DNA from: Arcicella rigui
GTDB taxonomy: Bacteria > Bacteroidota > Bacteroidia > Cytophagales > Spirosomataceae
Assembly: GCF_034929435.1 (NCBI RefSeq)
Contig: NZ_JAYFUM010000011.1
Coordinates: 62,001-126,000, forward strand
Direction of reading: 5' to 3'
DNA: 64,000 nucleotides
Shown: positions 8,150 to 16,209 of the stretch, one piece after another
Layout: each line of letters opens with the position of its first letter
Position numbering within the stretch: the first letter of the stretch is position 1
Position numbers and translations under genes: made by a program
The notes under the pieces: model-generated
Told to the model about the DNA's origin: nothing
The model's input: only the letters and a program-made list of their open reading frames with translations
Database searches by the model: none

Positions 8150-8698
8150 CTATCTTATTTCCAATTTCCAGTTCTTAACTTGCATTTTTTCGATATGGTG
8201 TACTTCGGCAATGCCAAATTCTCGGAAACCTGCTTTTTTAAGTACATTTTGTGAAGGTAAATTAAAAAATGGCGTATCGGCAAGAATGGTTTTTAAAGAA
8301 GGTTCAAGGCTCGCCCAGTCTAACAAACATTTCAGGGCCTCGCTCGCATAACCTTTTTCTCGGTGTTTTCCATCAATAAAATAGCCGACCATCGTTACGC
8401 CATCTTGGTCTGGAAAACCCGCAAAACCCATGCCGCCAATAGAAATATTTTCGGCAACCAAAACGATTTCCCAATTGGTGTACCAAAAAAAGTTATCAGG
8501 GTTTTCGGCAGTCATCGGAAGCCAGAAATTTACTAAAGCATCCAAAGTTTCGGCTTTGAAGAAATCTTCAATTTGCCAATTAGATGGATTCAGTCCTAAT
8601 TGTCGCTCCATTTTTTCTCTACTTTGGATAAACCAGAGCGTCAGTAAATCATTATCTAAAGGAATTAATTTTAATCGTTCTGAATATATTTCTATCAT
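8150..8698 (-). CDS. GNAT family N-acetyltransferase (RimJ/RimL type)
   Basis: 182 residues from the ATG at 8698 (MIEIYSERLKLIPL); a further in-frame ATG at 8734 would add 12 residues that do not look like the family. The beginning ERLKL is the usual opening of RimJ/RimL-like acetyltransferases, and the acetyl-CoA loop region reads GYFIDGKHREKGYASEAL, close to the Q/RxxGxG/A motif, followed by NLPSQNVLKKAGFRE. It transfers acetyl from acetyl-CoA to an amine; the substrate is unknown. Divergent from the LytTR gene at 8773, and convergent with the array. Confidence 0.85.
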   Translation of the reverse strand: MIEIYSERLKLIPLDNDLLTLWFIQSREKMERQLGLNPSNWQIEDFFKAETLDALVNFWLPMTAENPDNFFWYTNWEIVLVAENISIGGMGFAGFPDQDGVTMVGYFIDGKHREKGYASEALKCLLDWASLEPSLKTILADTPFFNLPSQNVLKKAGFREFGIAEVHHIEKMQVKNWKLEIR

Positions 8699-8711
8699 CC
8701 CATTTCCCACG

Positions 8712-8764
8712 ATTCGCCACATCGTGTATATCAAAAATTAACCAGCGATTTGGCAAATCGTGTG
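8712..8764. repeat. Twin small hairpins between divergent genes
   Basis: Two related inverted repeats stand in tandem: CACGAT-TCGCCAC-ATCGTG, then CGATTT-GGC-AAATCG followed by TG. They share the CGATT..GCCA.ATCGTG core. They fill the space between the GNAT gene and the LytTR gene, so they may be a REP-like element or an operator; nothing in the sequence decides between these. Confidence 0.55.
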
Positions 8765-8772
8765 AAAAATCT

Positions 8773-9561
8773 ATGTTTAAAACAATACTTATCGACGACG
8801 AAAAACTGGCTATCAATCGCCTTGAAAGATTGCTGGGCAAATATACAGATACTTTTGAGATAATCGGACGAGCCAATAATGGTGCAGAAGGGCTTTCGTT
8901 GGTAGAAACGCTTCGCCCCGATTTGATTTTTTTAGACATTGAAATGCCTGTGATGACGGGCTTTGAAATGCTTTCTCGCCTTACTTTTATGCCTTTGGTA
9001 GTTTTTGCCACGGCTTTTGATGAGTATGCGATTAAAGCTTTTGAGGAAAATTCTATTGACTATTTACTCAAACCCATTGAGTATGAAAGATTAGACAAAA
9101 CAGTGCAAAAACTTAAACTTTGGCAAGCCAATACAAAAGCCAAATTTGAACAAGCGAACAATCAAGAGCATTTATTTAATGATAATCTTTTGAAAATGAT
9201 TGAGGCAATGAAGCCTAAAAAATCAATTAGTTCTATTTCTGTAAAAACGGGGAGTAAGATTTTATTAATTGATTTACAAGATATTAGTCATTTTGAGGCT
9301 GACGATAAGTATGTATTTCTGATAACACTTGATGGACAAAAGTATTTGACGAGTTACACCATTTCTATTCTTGCAGAGAAATTGCCTTCTAATCAGTTTT
9401 TACAAATTAGTAGGGCAAATATTGTTAATACTTTGAAAATCAAGGAAATTGAGAAGCATTTCAATGGAAAATTTCAAATTACGATGAAAGATAAAGCTCA
9501 AAGTAAAATGATTTCTGGCGGTACTTTTGGGGAAGCGATTAAGGCTTTGTTTGAGATTTAG
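8773..9561 (+). CDS. LytTR family response regulator
   Basis: 262 residues. An N-terminal receiver domain spans residues 3-115 with acidic pocket D8/D9, phospho-acceptor D55 in LIFLDIEMP, and the switch/lysine pair ATAF...LLKP. A LytTR DNA-binding domain covers about 155-262 (ISVKTGSKILLIDLQDISHF, then LQISRANIVN). This is the usual partner of a LytS kinase, and the only LytS-like gene in the window is at 1-490, so the pair is probably interrupted by the intervening array. Phosphorylated LytTR regulators bind direct repeats in target promoters. It is followed by low-complexity DNA rather than by an operon partner. Confidence 0.95.
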   Translation: MFKTILIDDEKLAINRLERLLGKYTDTFEIIGRANNGAEGLSLVETLRPDLIFLDIEMPVMTGFEMLSRLTFMPLVVFATAFDEYAIKAFEENSIDYLLKPIEYERLDKTVQKLKLWQANTKAKFEQANNQEHLFNDNLLKMIEAMKPKKSISSISVKTGSKILLIDLQDISHFEADDKYVFLITLDGQKYLTSYTISILAEKLPSNQFLQISRANIVNTLKIKEIEKHFNGKFQITMKDKAQSKMISGGTFGEAIKALFEI

Positions 9562-9804
9562 ATGTTTTTGTTTAGACGAAAGAGACAAGAAGCAAGATAC
9601 AAGATTTTTTGTTGGAGACTTTAGGGCTGGAAGACAAAAGAGGCAAAAAGCAAGAGATAAAAATTTTATTGCGACTTTGGGACTTAAAGATGAAAGAGAC
9701 AAAAATTTTGATTTTTTGAGACTGGAAGAAAAATTAATCACTAATTCACAATTCACTCAATCACAACTTACTCAATCACAATTCACTAACTCACTCATTC
9801 ACAA
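9562..9804. repeat. Low-complexity AGACAAGA/CAAGATAC intergenic stretch
   Basis: A purine-rich run of loose repeats (AGACAAGAAGCAAGATACAAG and similar; later CACTCAATCACAA units near 9740-9800). The same kind of sequence recurs at 39390-39480. The short frames here have no protein-like composition, so I see no gene. Confidence 0.6.
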
Positions 9805-9945
9805 CTAAAAAATTCCTTTGGCTATTAAATAAGGTACAATTAACCAAAGTAATCCTTTGATTAAGAAAAAGAAAAAACCTGCCCAACCTAAGCGTTTGAG
9901 CCATGAACGAAAATCTTTTTTGGGTGGGGTTTGATTTGTTTCCAA
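9805..9945 (-). CDS. Small membrane protein, 46 aa
   Basis: Starts at TTG 9945 and ends at 9805, reading LETNQTPPKKDFRSWLKRLG followed by a hydrophobic run WAGFFFFLIKGLLWLIVPYL and AKGIF. The basic amphipathic start and single membrane span look like a genuine short protein, unlike the overlapping 75-aa frame in another phase. No ATG is available in the frame; a second TTG lies at 9966. It is next to argH and transcribed in the same direction, 91 bp downstream of it and after a terminator. Function unknown. Confidence 0.55.
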   Translation of the reverse strand: METNQTPPKKDFRSWLKRLGWAGFFFFLIKGLLWLIVPYLIAKGIF

Positions 9946-9990
9946 TGTAAATAAATGATTTCTCAATTAACGCCATTCTGTTTCGATTAG

Positions 9991-10030
9991 TTTTAGCCTC
10001 AATGATTTTTTTAATCACTGAGGCTAAAAA
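9991..10030. terminator. Terminator downstream of argH
   Basis: Inverted repeat TTTTAGCCTCA ... TGAGGCTAAAA with a loop of about 18 nt, just after the argH stop on the minus strand. It closes the arginine operon. Confidence 0.7.
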
Positions 10031-10035
10031 AATGT

Positions 10036-11373
10036 TTATTTCAGTAAATCTTCGATGGCGTTTTGTACTTTATCAAAACCAAATTTAGCTATTACTTCTT
10101 GCATCATTTCAGAAATCTGCTCGTTGCACAAATTGCCAATACTTCCTTCGTGACTGTGTTTTAAATCACGGTTAGGCGTATAAGTATTTGAATTGATTTC
10201 GTTGCCAATAATTTTATAAGCTTCACGGAAAGGTACGCCTTGTAACACTAATTCGTTTACTCTTTCTACCGAAAATAATAAATCATATTTAGCGTCGTCT
10301 AAAATGCCTTCTTTTACTTGAATGTTAGAAAGCATGAAGTAAGTCATGTCTAAACAATTCAAAATTTCATCAAAAGCAGGCATTAAGATTTCTTTTAAAA
10401 TCTGCATTTCACGATGATAACCCGAAGGTAAATTGCCCATAACCAGCATAATTTCGTTGGGAAGTCCTTTCAAACGATTTGTTTTTCCTCTTAATAATTC
10501 CGCCACATCAGGATTTTTCTTGTGTGGCATAATCGAACTTCCCGTCGTCATTTCATCGGGTAATTTAATGAAACCGAAGTTCTGAGAATTATACAAGCAA
10601 ATGTCCATCGCCAATCTCGATAGCGTTGAAGCAAACTGAGCAATGGCAGTGGTGGCAAATAATTCGGTTTTACCACGAGACATTTGGGCATACACTACGT
10701 TGTAATGCAAATTATCAAAACCCAACAATGCGGTAGTCATGGTTCTGTTCAAAGGGAAAGACGAGCCATAGCCAGCCCCAGAACCCAATGGATTTTTATT
10801 TGCCAAACGATAAGCCGTTTGCAACATTTCCATATCGTCCACCAAGCTTTCGGCATAAGCCCCAAACCATAAACCAAAACTTGAAGGCATGGCAATTTGC
10901 AAATGCGTATAACCCGGCAATAATACATCTTTGAATTTTTCACTCAAAGCAAGTAACAATTCAAACAAACGATTAGAAGATTCTGCTACTTCTTGCAAAC
11001 GAGCCCGAGTAAAGAGTTTTAAATCCACCAAAACTTGGTCGTTTCTCGAACGTCCAGAGTGAATTTTCTTTCCAGCTTCGCCCAATTTACGAGTCAGCAT
11101 CAATTCTACTTGTGAATGCACATCTTCGATGCCTTCTTCAATCGTAAAATCACCTGCTTGAATACTTTGGTATATCGCTTTTAATTCTTGCTGAATTTCG
11201 GCTAATTCGCCTTTTTCAAGCAAGCCGATACTCTCTAACATTTGCGTATGAGCCAAAGAACCCAACACATCAAATTCAGCTAAGAGTACATCAAATTCGG
11301 GGTCACGCCCAACGGTAAATTTTTCAATTTTTTCATTTACCGAAACATTATCTTTTTGCCAGAGTTTGCTCAA
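10036..11373 (-). CDS. argH: Argininosuccinate lyase
   Basis: 445 residues, normal for the family. It cleaves argininosuccinate into arginine and fumarate, the last step of arginine synthesis. The fumarase/aspartase-superfamily signature GSSIMPHKKNPD is present with the flexible catalytic loop, and the N-terminus has the expected FTVGRDPEFD and later HSGRSRNDQV, the ArgH substrate-binding motif. It is the last gene of the minus-strand arginine cluster; the gap to the gene upstream is 22 bp and a terminator follows. Confidence 0.97.
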   Translation of the reverse strand: MSKLWQKDNVSVNEKIEKFTVGRDPEFDVLLAEFDVLGSLAHTQMLESIGLLEKGELAEIQQELKAIYQSIQAGDFTIEEGIEDVHSQVELMLTRKLGEAGKKIHSGRSRNDQVLVDLKLFTRARLQEVAESSNRLFELLLALSEKFKDVLLPGYTHLQIAMPSSFGLWFGAYAESLVDDMEMLQTAYRLANKNPLGSGAGYGSSFPLNRTMTTALLGFDNLHYNVVYAQMSRGKTELFATTAIAQFASTLSRLAMDICLYNSQNFGFIKLPDEMTTGSSIMPHKKNPDVAELLRGKTNRLKGLPNEIMLVMGNLPSGYHREMQILKEILMPAFDEILNCLDMTYFMLSNIQVKEGILDDAKYDLLFSVERVNELVLQGVPFREAYKIIGNEINSNTYTPNRDLKHSHEGSIGNLCNEQISEMMQEVIAKFGFDKVQNAIEDLLK

Positions 11374-11395
11374 TTTTTTATCTTTTATATTTCGT

Positions 11396-12580
11396 TTAAA
11401 CCTTTATAAATATCTTTTTACGATACATCCACCGCAAAATTAGCCATTCAAAACCTAAAACTAATGTTCCTTGCACCAAGCTTTGATATGGAATACCAAA
11501 AATTGTGGTATAATCTTTCCCCAAATGAATCAATAATGACTTCGCAATGTAAGAATCAATCGTGTGGGCAATTACGTAAGCTGCGATGGAATTTGTCCCT
11601 ATCACCAAAAAGAAAAAAGCAAAATTCCCTTTTTGAAGTACATCTATTGTCCGATAAAAAAATGCCATTAACAGAAAACACCAACCTCCACTAAAAAGTA
11701 CCCAAGTAGGCGTCCAGATTCTTTTTACATTCGGACAAATTCCAAGGGCGTTTAAGATTGATGCCAACACCAAACCGCTAATACCTAAAATGATAAAAGT
11801 CTTTAATTTTTCATTCGACGAAGTATTGGCTTTCAAGATATTTCCTGCCAAAAGCCCTAAAATCATTGTACCTAAAGTAGGAATAAAACTGAGCGTAACG
11901 TAGCCTCCGCCATTGAAAACGAAGGGTTCTTCTCTTGGAAAAAGATTCAAAAACCATTGGTCGAAGTCGGAAGCTAAATTGGTGTTTTTATTCCAATGAG
12001 CGGCAAATCCTGATAAATGATGCGACCAATCTTTAGCAACGCCAACACTTGTGGTATCAAAATTAGCCTCAGGCAAAGGATACAAAGCAAAAGCCAACCA
12101 ATAGCCCAGAAGTATGAATACTAAAGTGGCAATTTGTATTTTCTGAGAACGGAAATTCAATAAAAATAAGAAAGAATAGCCCAAACCAATTTGGGTAAGT
12201 GTATCTTCAAAAGTAAAGTTTGTCTGTTCTTTCCACTGAGAACGAAGGAAAATACCCAGCAAAATCAGTTTCAAAGAACGCCAAAGCACGTGACTGAATA
12301 CTTTGGTAAAATTCTCTTGATGTTGCAAGCGATTGGCTACCGAATAAGGCAAAACTACACCCACCAAAAAAGAAAATGAAGGTTGAATTAAATCATGCAG
12401 TGAACAACCAATCCATTCTACGTGCGATTGATTGAATGCTAAAAAGTGCCAAAAAGTACTTTGGGGTACAGCTTCCGAAACTTTTTCAAAACTCAAAACC
12501 TCAGCCATCATTAAAAACATCACAAAGCCACGATACACATCTGCTGAAGTAAGTCGATTCGGTAATAATGATTGAGCCAT
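11396..12580 (-). CDS. DUF5009 / heparan-alpha-glucosaminide acetyltransferase-like membrane protein
   Basis: 394 residues with about ten hydrophobic segments. The N-terminus RLTSADVYRGFVMFLMMAE is the typical opening of the DUF5009/HGSNAT (NagX-like) family, and HDLIQPSFSFLVGVVLPYS follows the pattern of its second and third membrane spans, with a conserved His. Proteins of this family are thought to move acyl groups across the membrane onto sugars. It sits inside the arginine operon (18 bp after argE', 22 bp before argH), so it is cotranscribed, but no link to arginine synthesis is evident. Confidence 0.85.
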   Translation of the reverse strand: MAQSLLPNRLTSADVYRGFVMFLMMAEVLSFEKVSEAVPQSTFWHFLAFNQSHVEWIGCSLHDLIQPSFSFLVGVVLPYSVANRLQHQENFTKVFSHVLWRSLKLILLGIFLRSQWKEQTNFTFEDTLTQIGLGYSFLFLLNFRSQKIQIATLVFILLGYWLAFALYPLPEANFDTTSVGVAKDWSHHLSGFAAHWNKNTNLASDFDQWFLNLFPREEPFVFNGGGYVTLSFIPTLGTMILGLLAGNILKANTSSNEKLKTFIILGISGLVLASILNALGICPNVKRIWTPTWVLFSGGWCFLLMAFFYRTIDVLQKGNFAFFFLVIGTNSIAAYVIAHTIDSYIAKSLLIHLGKDYTTIFGIPYQSLVQGTLVLGFEWLILRWMYRKKIFIKV

Positions 12581-12598
12581 CGTTTTTGAGTTTAAAAT

Positions 12599-13678
12599 TT
12601 ATTTTGAAATGATTACTTCACCTAACATTTTGATATACAAATCTATTCCTTCTTCAATTTCTGATAAATAAATGAATTCATCGGCAGTGTGCGAACGACC
12701 TGAATGTCCCGGCCCTAATTTCAATGACTGACAATCCAAAACCGCTTGGTCGGAAGTCGTGGGCGAACCATACGTATTTCTTCCCATTTTAATTCCCGCT
12801 TGAACAATCGGATGCTCTAAAGGAATCGAAGAAGGCTTCAAACGAATAGAACGTGCTTGTGCATCCGAGCCAATATTTTGGCGAATCGTCGCCAAAGTTT
12901 CTTCTAAAGTATATTGCTCGGTTACTCTACAATCAATCGTAAAAGTACAAGTATCAGGCACTACATTGTGTTGTTTACCTGCATTAATAATTGTTACAGA
13001 CATCTTCATTTTTCCCAACACAGGCGATACTTTCGGAAATTCATATTGCTTAATCCAAGTAATATCACGAAGAGCCTTGTAAATGGCATTGTCGCCTTCT
13101 TCACGGGCGGCGTGTCCTGCTTTTCCGTGGGCAGTACAATCTACAACCATCAAACCTTTTTCAGCAATTGCCAAGTGCATTTCGGTAGGTTCGCCAACGA
13201 TGGCAAAGGAAATTTCTGGTAAGTCGTTTTCTTTCAAGAGTAATTCCAAACCATTTACACCCGAAATTTCTTCTTCGGCAGAAGCCACAAAAAGTACATT
13301 GAAACTTAAATCACTTCTATGATAAAAATAACAAAAAGTAGCTAATAAACTTACCAAACAACCACCTGCATCATTACTCCCCAAGCCAAAGAGTTTTCCG
13401 TCTTTGACCAAAGGTTCAAAAGGATTCAATGTCCAAGAAGGATTAGGTTTTACAGTATCGTGGTGGGAATTTAGTAATACAGTTGGCAAGGCTGGATTGA
13501 AATGTTGGTTTCTTGCCCAAAGGTTATTGATTTTTCTACGAAAAGGAATGTTTCTTTCTCTAAAAAATTCTTCAAGAATATCTCCTGTTTGTTGTTCTTC
13601 ACGGCTAAAAGATTGTGTGGCAATAAGTTGTTTTAAAAGAACAATAGCGTCTTGGGTAAGTTGTTGTTGTAAGGTCAT
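12599..13678 (-). CDS. argE: M20 family deacylase, probable N-acyl-citrulline (ArgE-like) deacylase
   Basis: 359 residues. M20 metallopeptidase hallmarks: SHHDTVKP (residues 71-78, metal His and catalytic Asp), GSNDAGGC with D103, the AEEEISG glutamates near 135-138, and a C-terminal GHSGRSHTADEF. In bacteria that carbamoylate N-acyl-ornithine instead of ornithine, an ArgE homologue must remove the acyl group from N-acyl-citrulline before argininosuccinate synthesis. The presence of argF', argB and argH in the same operon makes this the likely role. The family also contains dipeptidases and succinyl-diaminopimelate desuccinylase, so the symbol rests on context. Confidence 0.88.
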   Translation of the reverse strand: MTLQQQLTQDAIVLLKQLIATQSFSREEQQTGDILEEFFRERNIPFRRKINNLWARNQHFNPALPTVLLNSHHDTVKPNPSWTLNPFEPLVKDGKLFGLGSNDAGGCLVSLLATFCYFYHRSDLSFNVLFVASAEEEISGVNGLELLLKENDLPEISFAIVGEPTEMHLAIAEKGLMVVDCTAHGKAGHAAREEGDNAIYKALRDITWIKQYEFPKVSPVLGKMKMSVTIINAGKQHNVVPDTCTFTIDCRVTEQYTLEETLATIRQNIGSDAQARSIRLKPSSIPLEHPIVQAGIKMGRNTYGSPTTSDQAVLDCQSLKLGPGHSGRSHTADEFIYLSEIEEGIDLYIKMLGEVIISK

Positions 13679-13698
13679 GTTTTTGGATGGCTTGCGAA

Positions 13699-14625
13699 TT
13701 ATCCAAGTTTGGAAAACCGCTCAGTGAGGTCAAATATATCTTCTTTGCGAGCTAAAAGGTGAATCCATTCGGAAGGAATTTGGTCGAAACCATAATACAA
13801 ACCAGCCATTCCGCCCGTTACAGAACCAATGGTGTCGGTATCGTCGCCCAAATTAATACCTTTCAAAACGGCATCTTTGAAATTATCGGTTGTTAGAAAT
13901 GCCCAAAGGCTGGCTTCTAAAGTATGAAGAATATAGCCTGATGAAAAAATTTCTTCTTGAGGAATCGCTGAAATATCGTCGAACAAAATTCTATTGTAAA
14001 GCTCTATTTCTTGCGTTTTCACCTGAATCAAATGCAAATAATCTCGAACAGTATTTTGGGTTTCGTAATACGCTTCAAATTTGTTTTCTTCTTTTAACAG
14101 ATTTATGACAAATTCAACGGCAAAGAAACAACCAATAATAGTTCGGATGTGTGCGTGAGTGATACTTGATACTTCTTTTACTATACTAAAACGTTGTTCG
14201 ATAGCTTTATTTTTGAGATAAAAAGCCAAGGGCAAAATTCGCATCAACGAACCATTTCCGTTTGAGTAATCGTCGGCTTCTCCAGAAAGAAGTGGCGAAA
14301 TTCCTTTTAGCATTTTGTCGATGGCATTCCGAGTAGAAACGCCAATATCAAACATTGTTCCCGTAGCAGACCAATAATTGTATTGATACCATTTACAAAA
14401 ACGCTCGGCTAATTGCTCTAAGTCATAGCCAACAATTAGCTGTTCTGCCAAACAAAACGACATAGAAGTATCATCCGACCAAGTACCAGCGGGTTGATGA
14501 TGCGTACCGTATTCACGCATTCCTACTACGGGTTTAGCCTGTAAATGTTTACGACTCATAAACTCTACGGGTACACCCAGAGCATCGCCAGTAGCAATCC
14601 CAAAAAGTAGTCCTTTACTGTGCAT
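13699..14625 (-). CDS. ADP-ribosylglycohydrolase family protein
   Basis: 308 residues from the ATG at 14625 (MHSKGLLFGIATGDALG). An ATG at 14658 would overlap the upstream PIN gene by 11 bp and add 11 non-family residues; translational coupling through it is possible. ARH/DraG metal-binding motifs are clear: GIATGDALG near the start, GTWSDDTSMS around residues 40-55, and GDDTDTIGSVTGGMAGLYYG near the end, giving the aspartates that bind two Mg ions. Such enzymes remove ADP-ribose from proteins, nucleic acids or small molecules. It lies between a VapBC-like pair and argE' with tight spacing, so it belongs to the same transcript. Confidence 0.92.
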   Translation of the reverse strand: MHSKGLLFGIATGDALGVPVEFMSRKHLQAKPVVGMREYGTHHQPAGTWSDDTSMSFCLAEQLIVGYDLEQLAERFCKWYQYNYWSATGTMFDIGVSTRNAIDKMLKGISPLLSGEADDYSNGNGSLMRILPLAFYLKNKAIEQRFSIVKEVSSITHAHIRTIIGCFFAVEFVINLLKEENKFEAYYETQNTVRDYLHLIQVKTQEIELYNRILFDDISAIPQEEIFSSGYILHTLEASLWAFLTTDNFKDAVLKGINLGDDTDTIGSVTGGMAGLYYGFDQIPSEWIHLLARKEDIFDLTERFSKLG

Positions 14626-14647
14626 TTTTGAGTTTTTAAGAAAAATC

Positions 14648-15022
14648 TTAGATTCCATACAAATCCAAATTAGGAATAAAGCTGAAATCTTTTAGATTAT
14701 AAGTAAAAAGAGGTATTCGATGAATTACAGAGGTAGCACCAATGATAGCATCTGGAATCAGTAAACCATGACTTAATTTGAAGTTTTCAATCAAATCAGT
14801 AGCTAATTTTGAAGTTTCGGCATCAATATCAATTACATCAAAATACTTCATTTTTTTCTTCATTTGAGCAAGTTCAGTCTTGTTTCGCATTCCTTGATAA
14901 AGTTCCATCAAGGTTATTGATGAAATAACAATATCATCAAAACCAATTTTATCAAGTTCACTAATTGTATCTTGCCTGCCATTAAAGGCACTTATAAAGA
15001 TGTTTGTATCACAAAGTACCAT
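14648..15022 (-). CDS. PIN-domain ribonuclease toxin, VapC-like
   Basis: 124 residues. PIN-domain acidic residues are in the expected places: D5 in VLCDTNIF, E40 in LMELYQG, D91 in LLIPDAIIGAT, and D112 near YNLKDF. These bind Mg and cut RNA, in most VapC proteins a tRNA or rRNA site. The partner at 15026 ends 3 bp upstream, the usual antitoxin-toxin order. The pair lies inside the arginine operon between argB and the ADP-ribosylglycohydrolase, in the same direction. Confidence 0.9.
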   Translation of the reverse strand: MVLCDTNIFISAFNGRQDTISELDKIGFDDIVISSITLMELYQGMRNKTELAQMKKKMKYFDVIDIDAETSKLATDLIENFKLSHGLLIPDAIIGATSVIHRIPLFTYNLKDFSFIPNLDLYGI

Positions 15023-15025
15023 TGC

Positions 15026-15259
15026 CTACTCCCAGTTTCTTTTCCAAGCTTGACTTCTAATTTCACTTAAACTTCGAGGCTCTGATTCCCATATTCCAAA
15101 TAAATCTCTGGGATTTAAAGATTTATCTCCTTTTGTAATCAAAGTATTAGTTTTCGTTTCAGATGAAATTACCTTTACGTTTTCAAATTTCAATGATTTG
15201 AAAAGTAAAAAAAGTTTATCCAATTCAGCTTGGCTATTTACTTCAAATGTAACGTTCAT
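15026..15259 (-). CDS. VapB-like antitoxin
   Basis: 77 residues. The N-terminal 45 residues form a beta-alpha domain (MNVTFEVNSQAELDKLFLLF) and the C-terminal tail reads DLFGIWESEPRSLSEIRSQA, an acidic/Trp-rich segment like those with which antitoxins block PIN toxins. It starts with MNVTFEVN just after a spacer of 95 bp from argB. DNA binding and autoregulation are expected for the family but no operator stands out. Confidence 0.8.
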   Translation of the reverse strand: MNVTFEVNSQAELDKLFLLFKSLKFENVKVISSETKTNTLITKGDKSLNPRDLFGIWESEPRSLSEIRSQAWKRNWE

Positions 15260-15354
15260 TATTTCTTAGTTTTATTTGGTAAAAATAATTTTAAATAATG
15301 GCTTTACAATATTTTGCTAAAAAAAGGAGAAAAATTAAAATCCTGATTACTAAG

Positions 15355-16137
15355 CTATTGAATAATTTTTGTCCCTGCAATACCATCCTTCACCGCTAAT
15401 TTCACTTCTCTGGCATGGCAAATAGTTACTTGTGCTACGCCGTCGGTCAAAGCCTTGAAAGCATTATCTAATTTAGGAATCATTCCTTTATTTATCGCAC
15501 CAGAAGCTTTATAAGATTCATAATCAGCAGGTTTCAATACTGAAATGACTGAATCGTCATCATCTGGATTTGACAATACGCCTTTTTTCTCGAAACAATA
15601 TACCAAATTTACTTCATAAGTTTCTGTCATGGCTACGGCAATTGCCTGAGCCTGCGTATCGGCATTGGTATTTAGCATATTGCCTTCTTTATCGTAAGTA
15701 AGCGGAGCAAAAACAGGTACAATGCCTTGTTCCAACAAACTGGCAATAAAAGTACTATTTACCTGTTCAATATCACCTACAAAGCCATAGTCAATTGCTT
15801 TTACAAGGCGTTTTTTAGACAGAATTACGCCTGCATCTGCACCTGTCAAACCAATGGCATTGTCGCCAAAGTGCTGGATTTGTGCTACCAATGATTTATT
15901 CACCAAACCACCATAAACCATCGTTACTACGTCCAACATGGCTTTGTCGGTGATTCTTCTGCCTTCCACCATTACGGTTTCGATACCTAATTTTTCAGCT
16001 ACTTGTGTGGCTACTTTTCCACCACCATGAACCAAAATTTTAGGAGCAGGTATATCTGAAAAATCTTTTAAAAACTGTTCACAAAAAGCAGGATTGTCAA
16101 TGACATTCCCACCAATTTTCACAACCGTTAGTTTCAT
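15355..16137 (-). CDS. argB: Acetylglutamate kinase family (N-acylglutamate kinase)
   Basis: 260 residues. Amino-acid kinase fold: KIGGNVIDNP at the start, the Gly-rich VHGGGKVATQVAEKLGI, then EGRRITDKAMLDVV and the late NTNADTQAQAIAVAM. It phosphorylates the gamma-carboxylate of N-acylglutamate, the second step of arginine synthesis; in Bacteroidota the acyl group may be acetyl or succinyl. It is separated from argF' by 72 bp that contain a strong stem-loop, so its expression may be attenuated relative to argF'. Confidence 0.95.
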   Translation of the reverse strand: MKLTVVKIGGNVIDNPAFCEQFLKDFSDIPAPKILVHGGGKVATQVAEKLGIETVMVEGRRITDKAMLDVVTMVYGGLVNKSLVAQIQHFGDNAIGLTGADAGVILSKKRLVKAIDYGFVGDIEQVNSTFIASLLEQGIVPVFAPLTYDKEGNMLNTNADTQAQAIAVAMTETYEVNLVYCFEKKGVLSNPDDDDSVISVLKPADYESYKASGAINKGMIPKLDNAFKALTDGVAQVTICHAREVKLAVKDGIAGTKIIQ

Positions 16138-16148
16138 AAGTTAAAAAG

Positions 16149-16187
16149 ATGAGCAAGAGAAAATCGTCTAAAATTCCTCTTGCTCAT
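16149..16187. terminator. Stem-loop between argF' and argB
   Basis: Perfect 11-bp arms ATGAGCAAGAG / CTCTTGCTCAT with a 17-nt loop. On the minus strand it is followed by CTTTTTAA, like an intrinsic terminator. As it lies between two operon genes it may act as a partial terminator or attenuator. Confidence 0.65.
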
Positions 16188-16209
16188 GTTTTGTGGGTTG
16201 AATCTATAT

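Noticed and set aside
9527..10018. Frames 9527-9808 (plus) and 9791-10018 (minus)
   Set aside because: Composition follows the low-complexity DNA; the minus frame overlaps the better-supported 46-aa protein in another phase.
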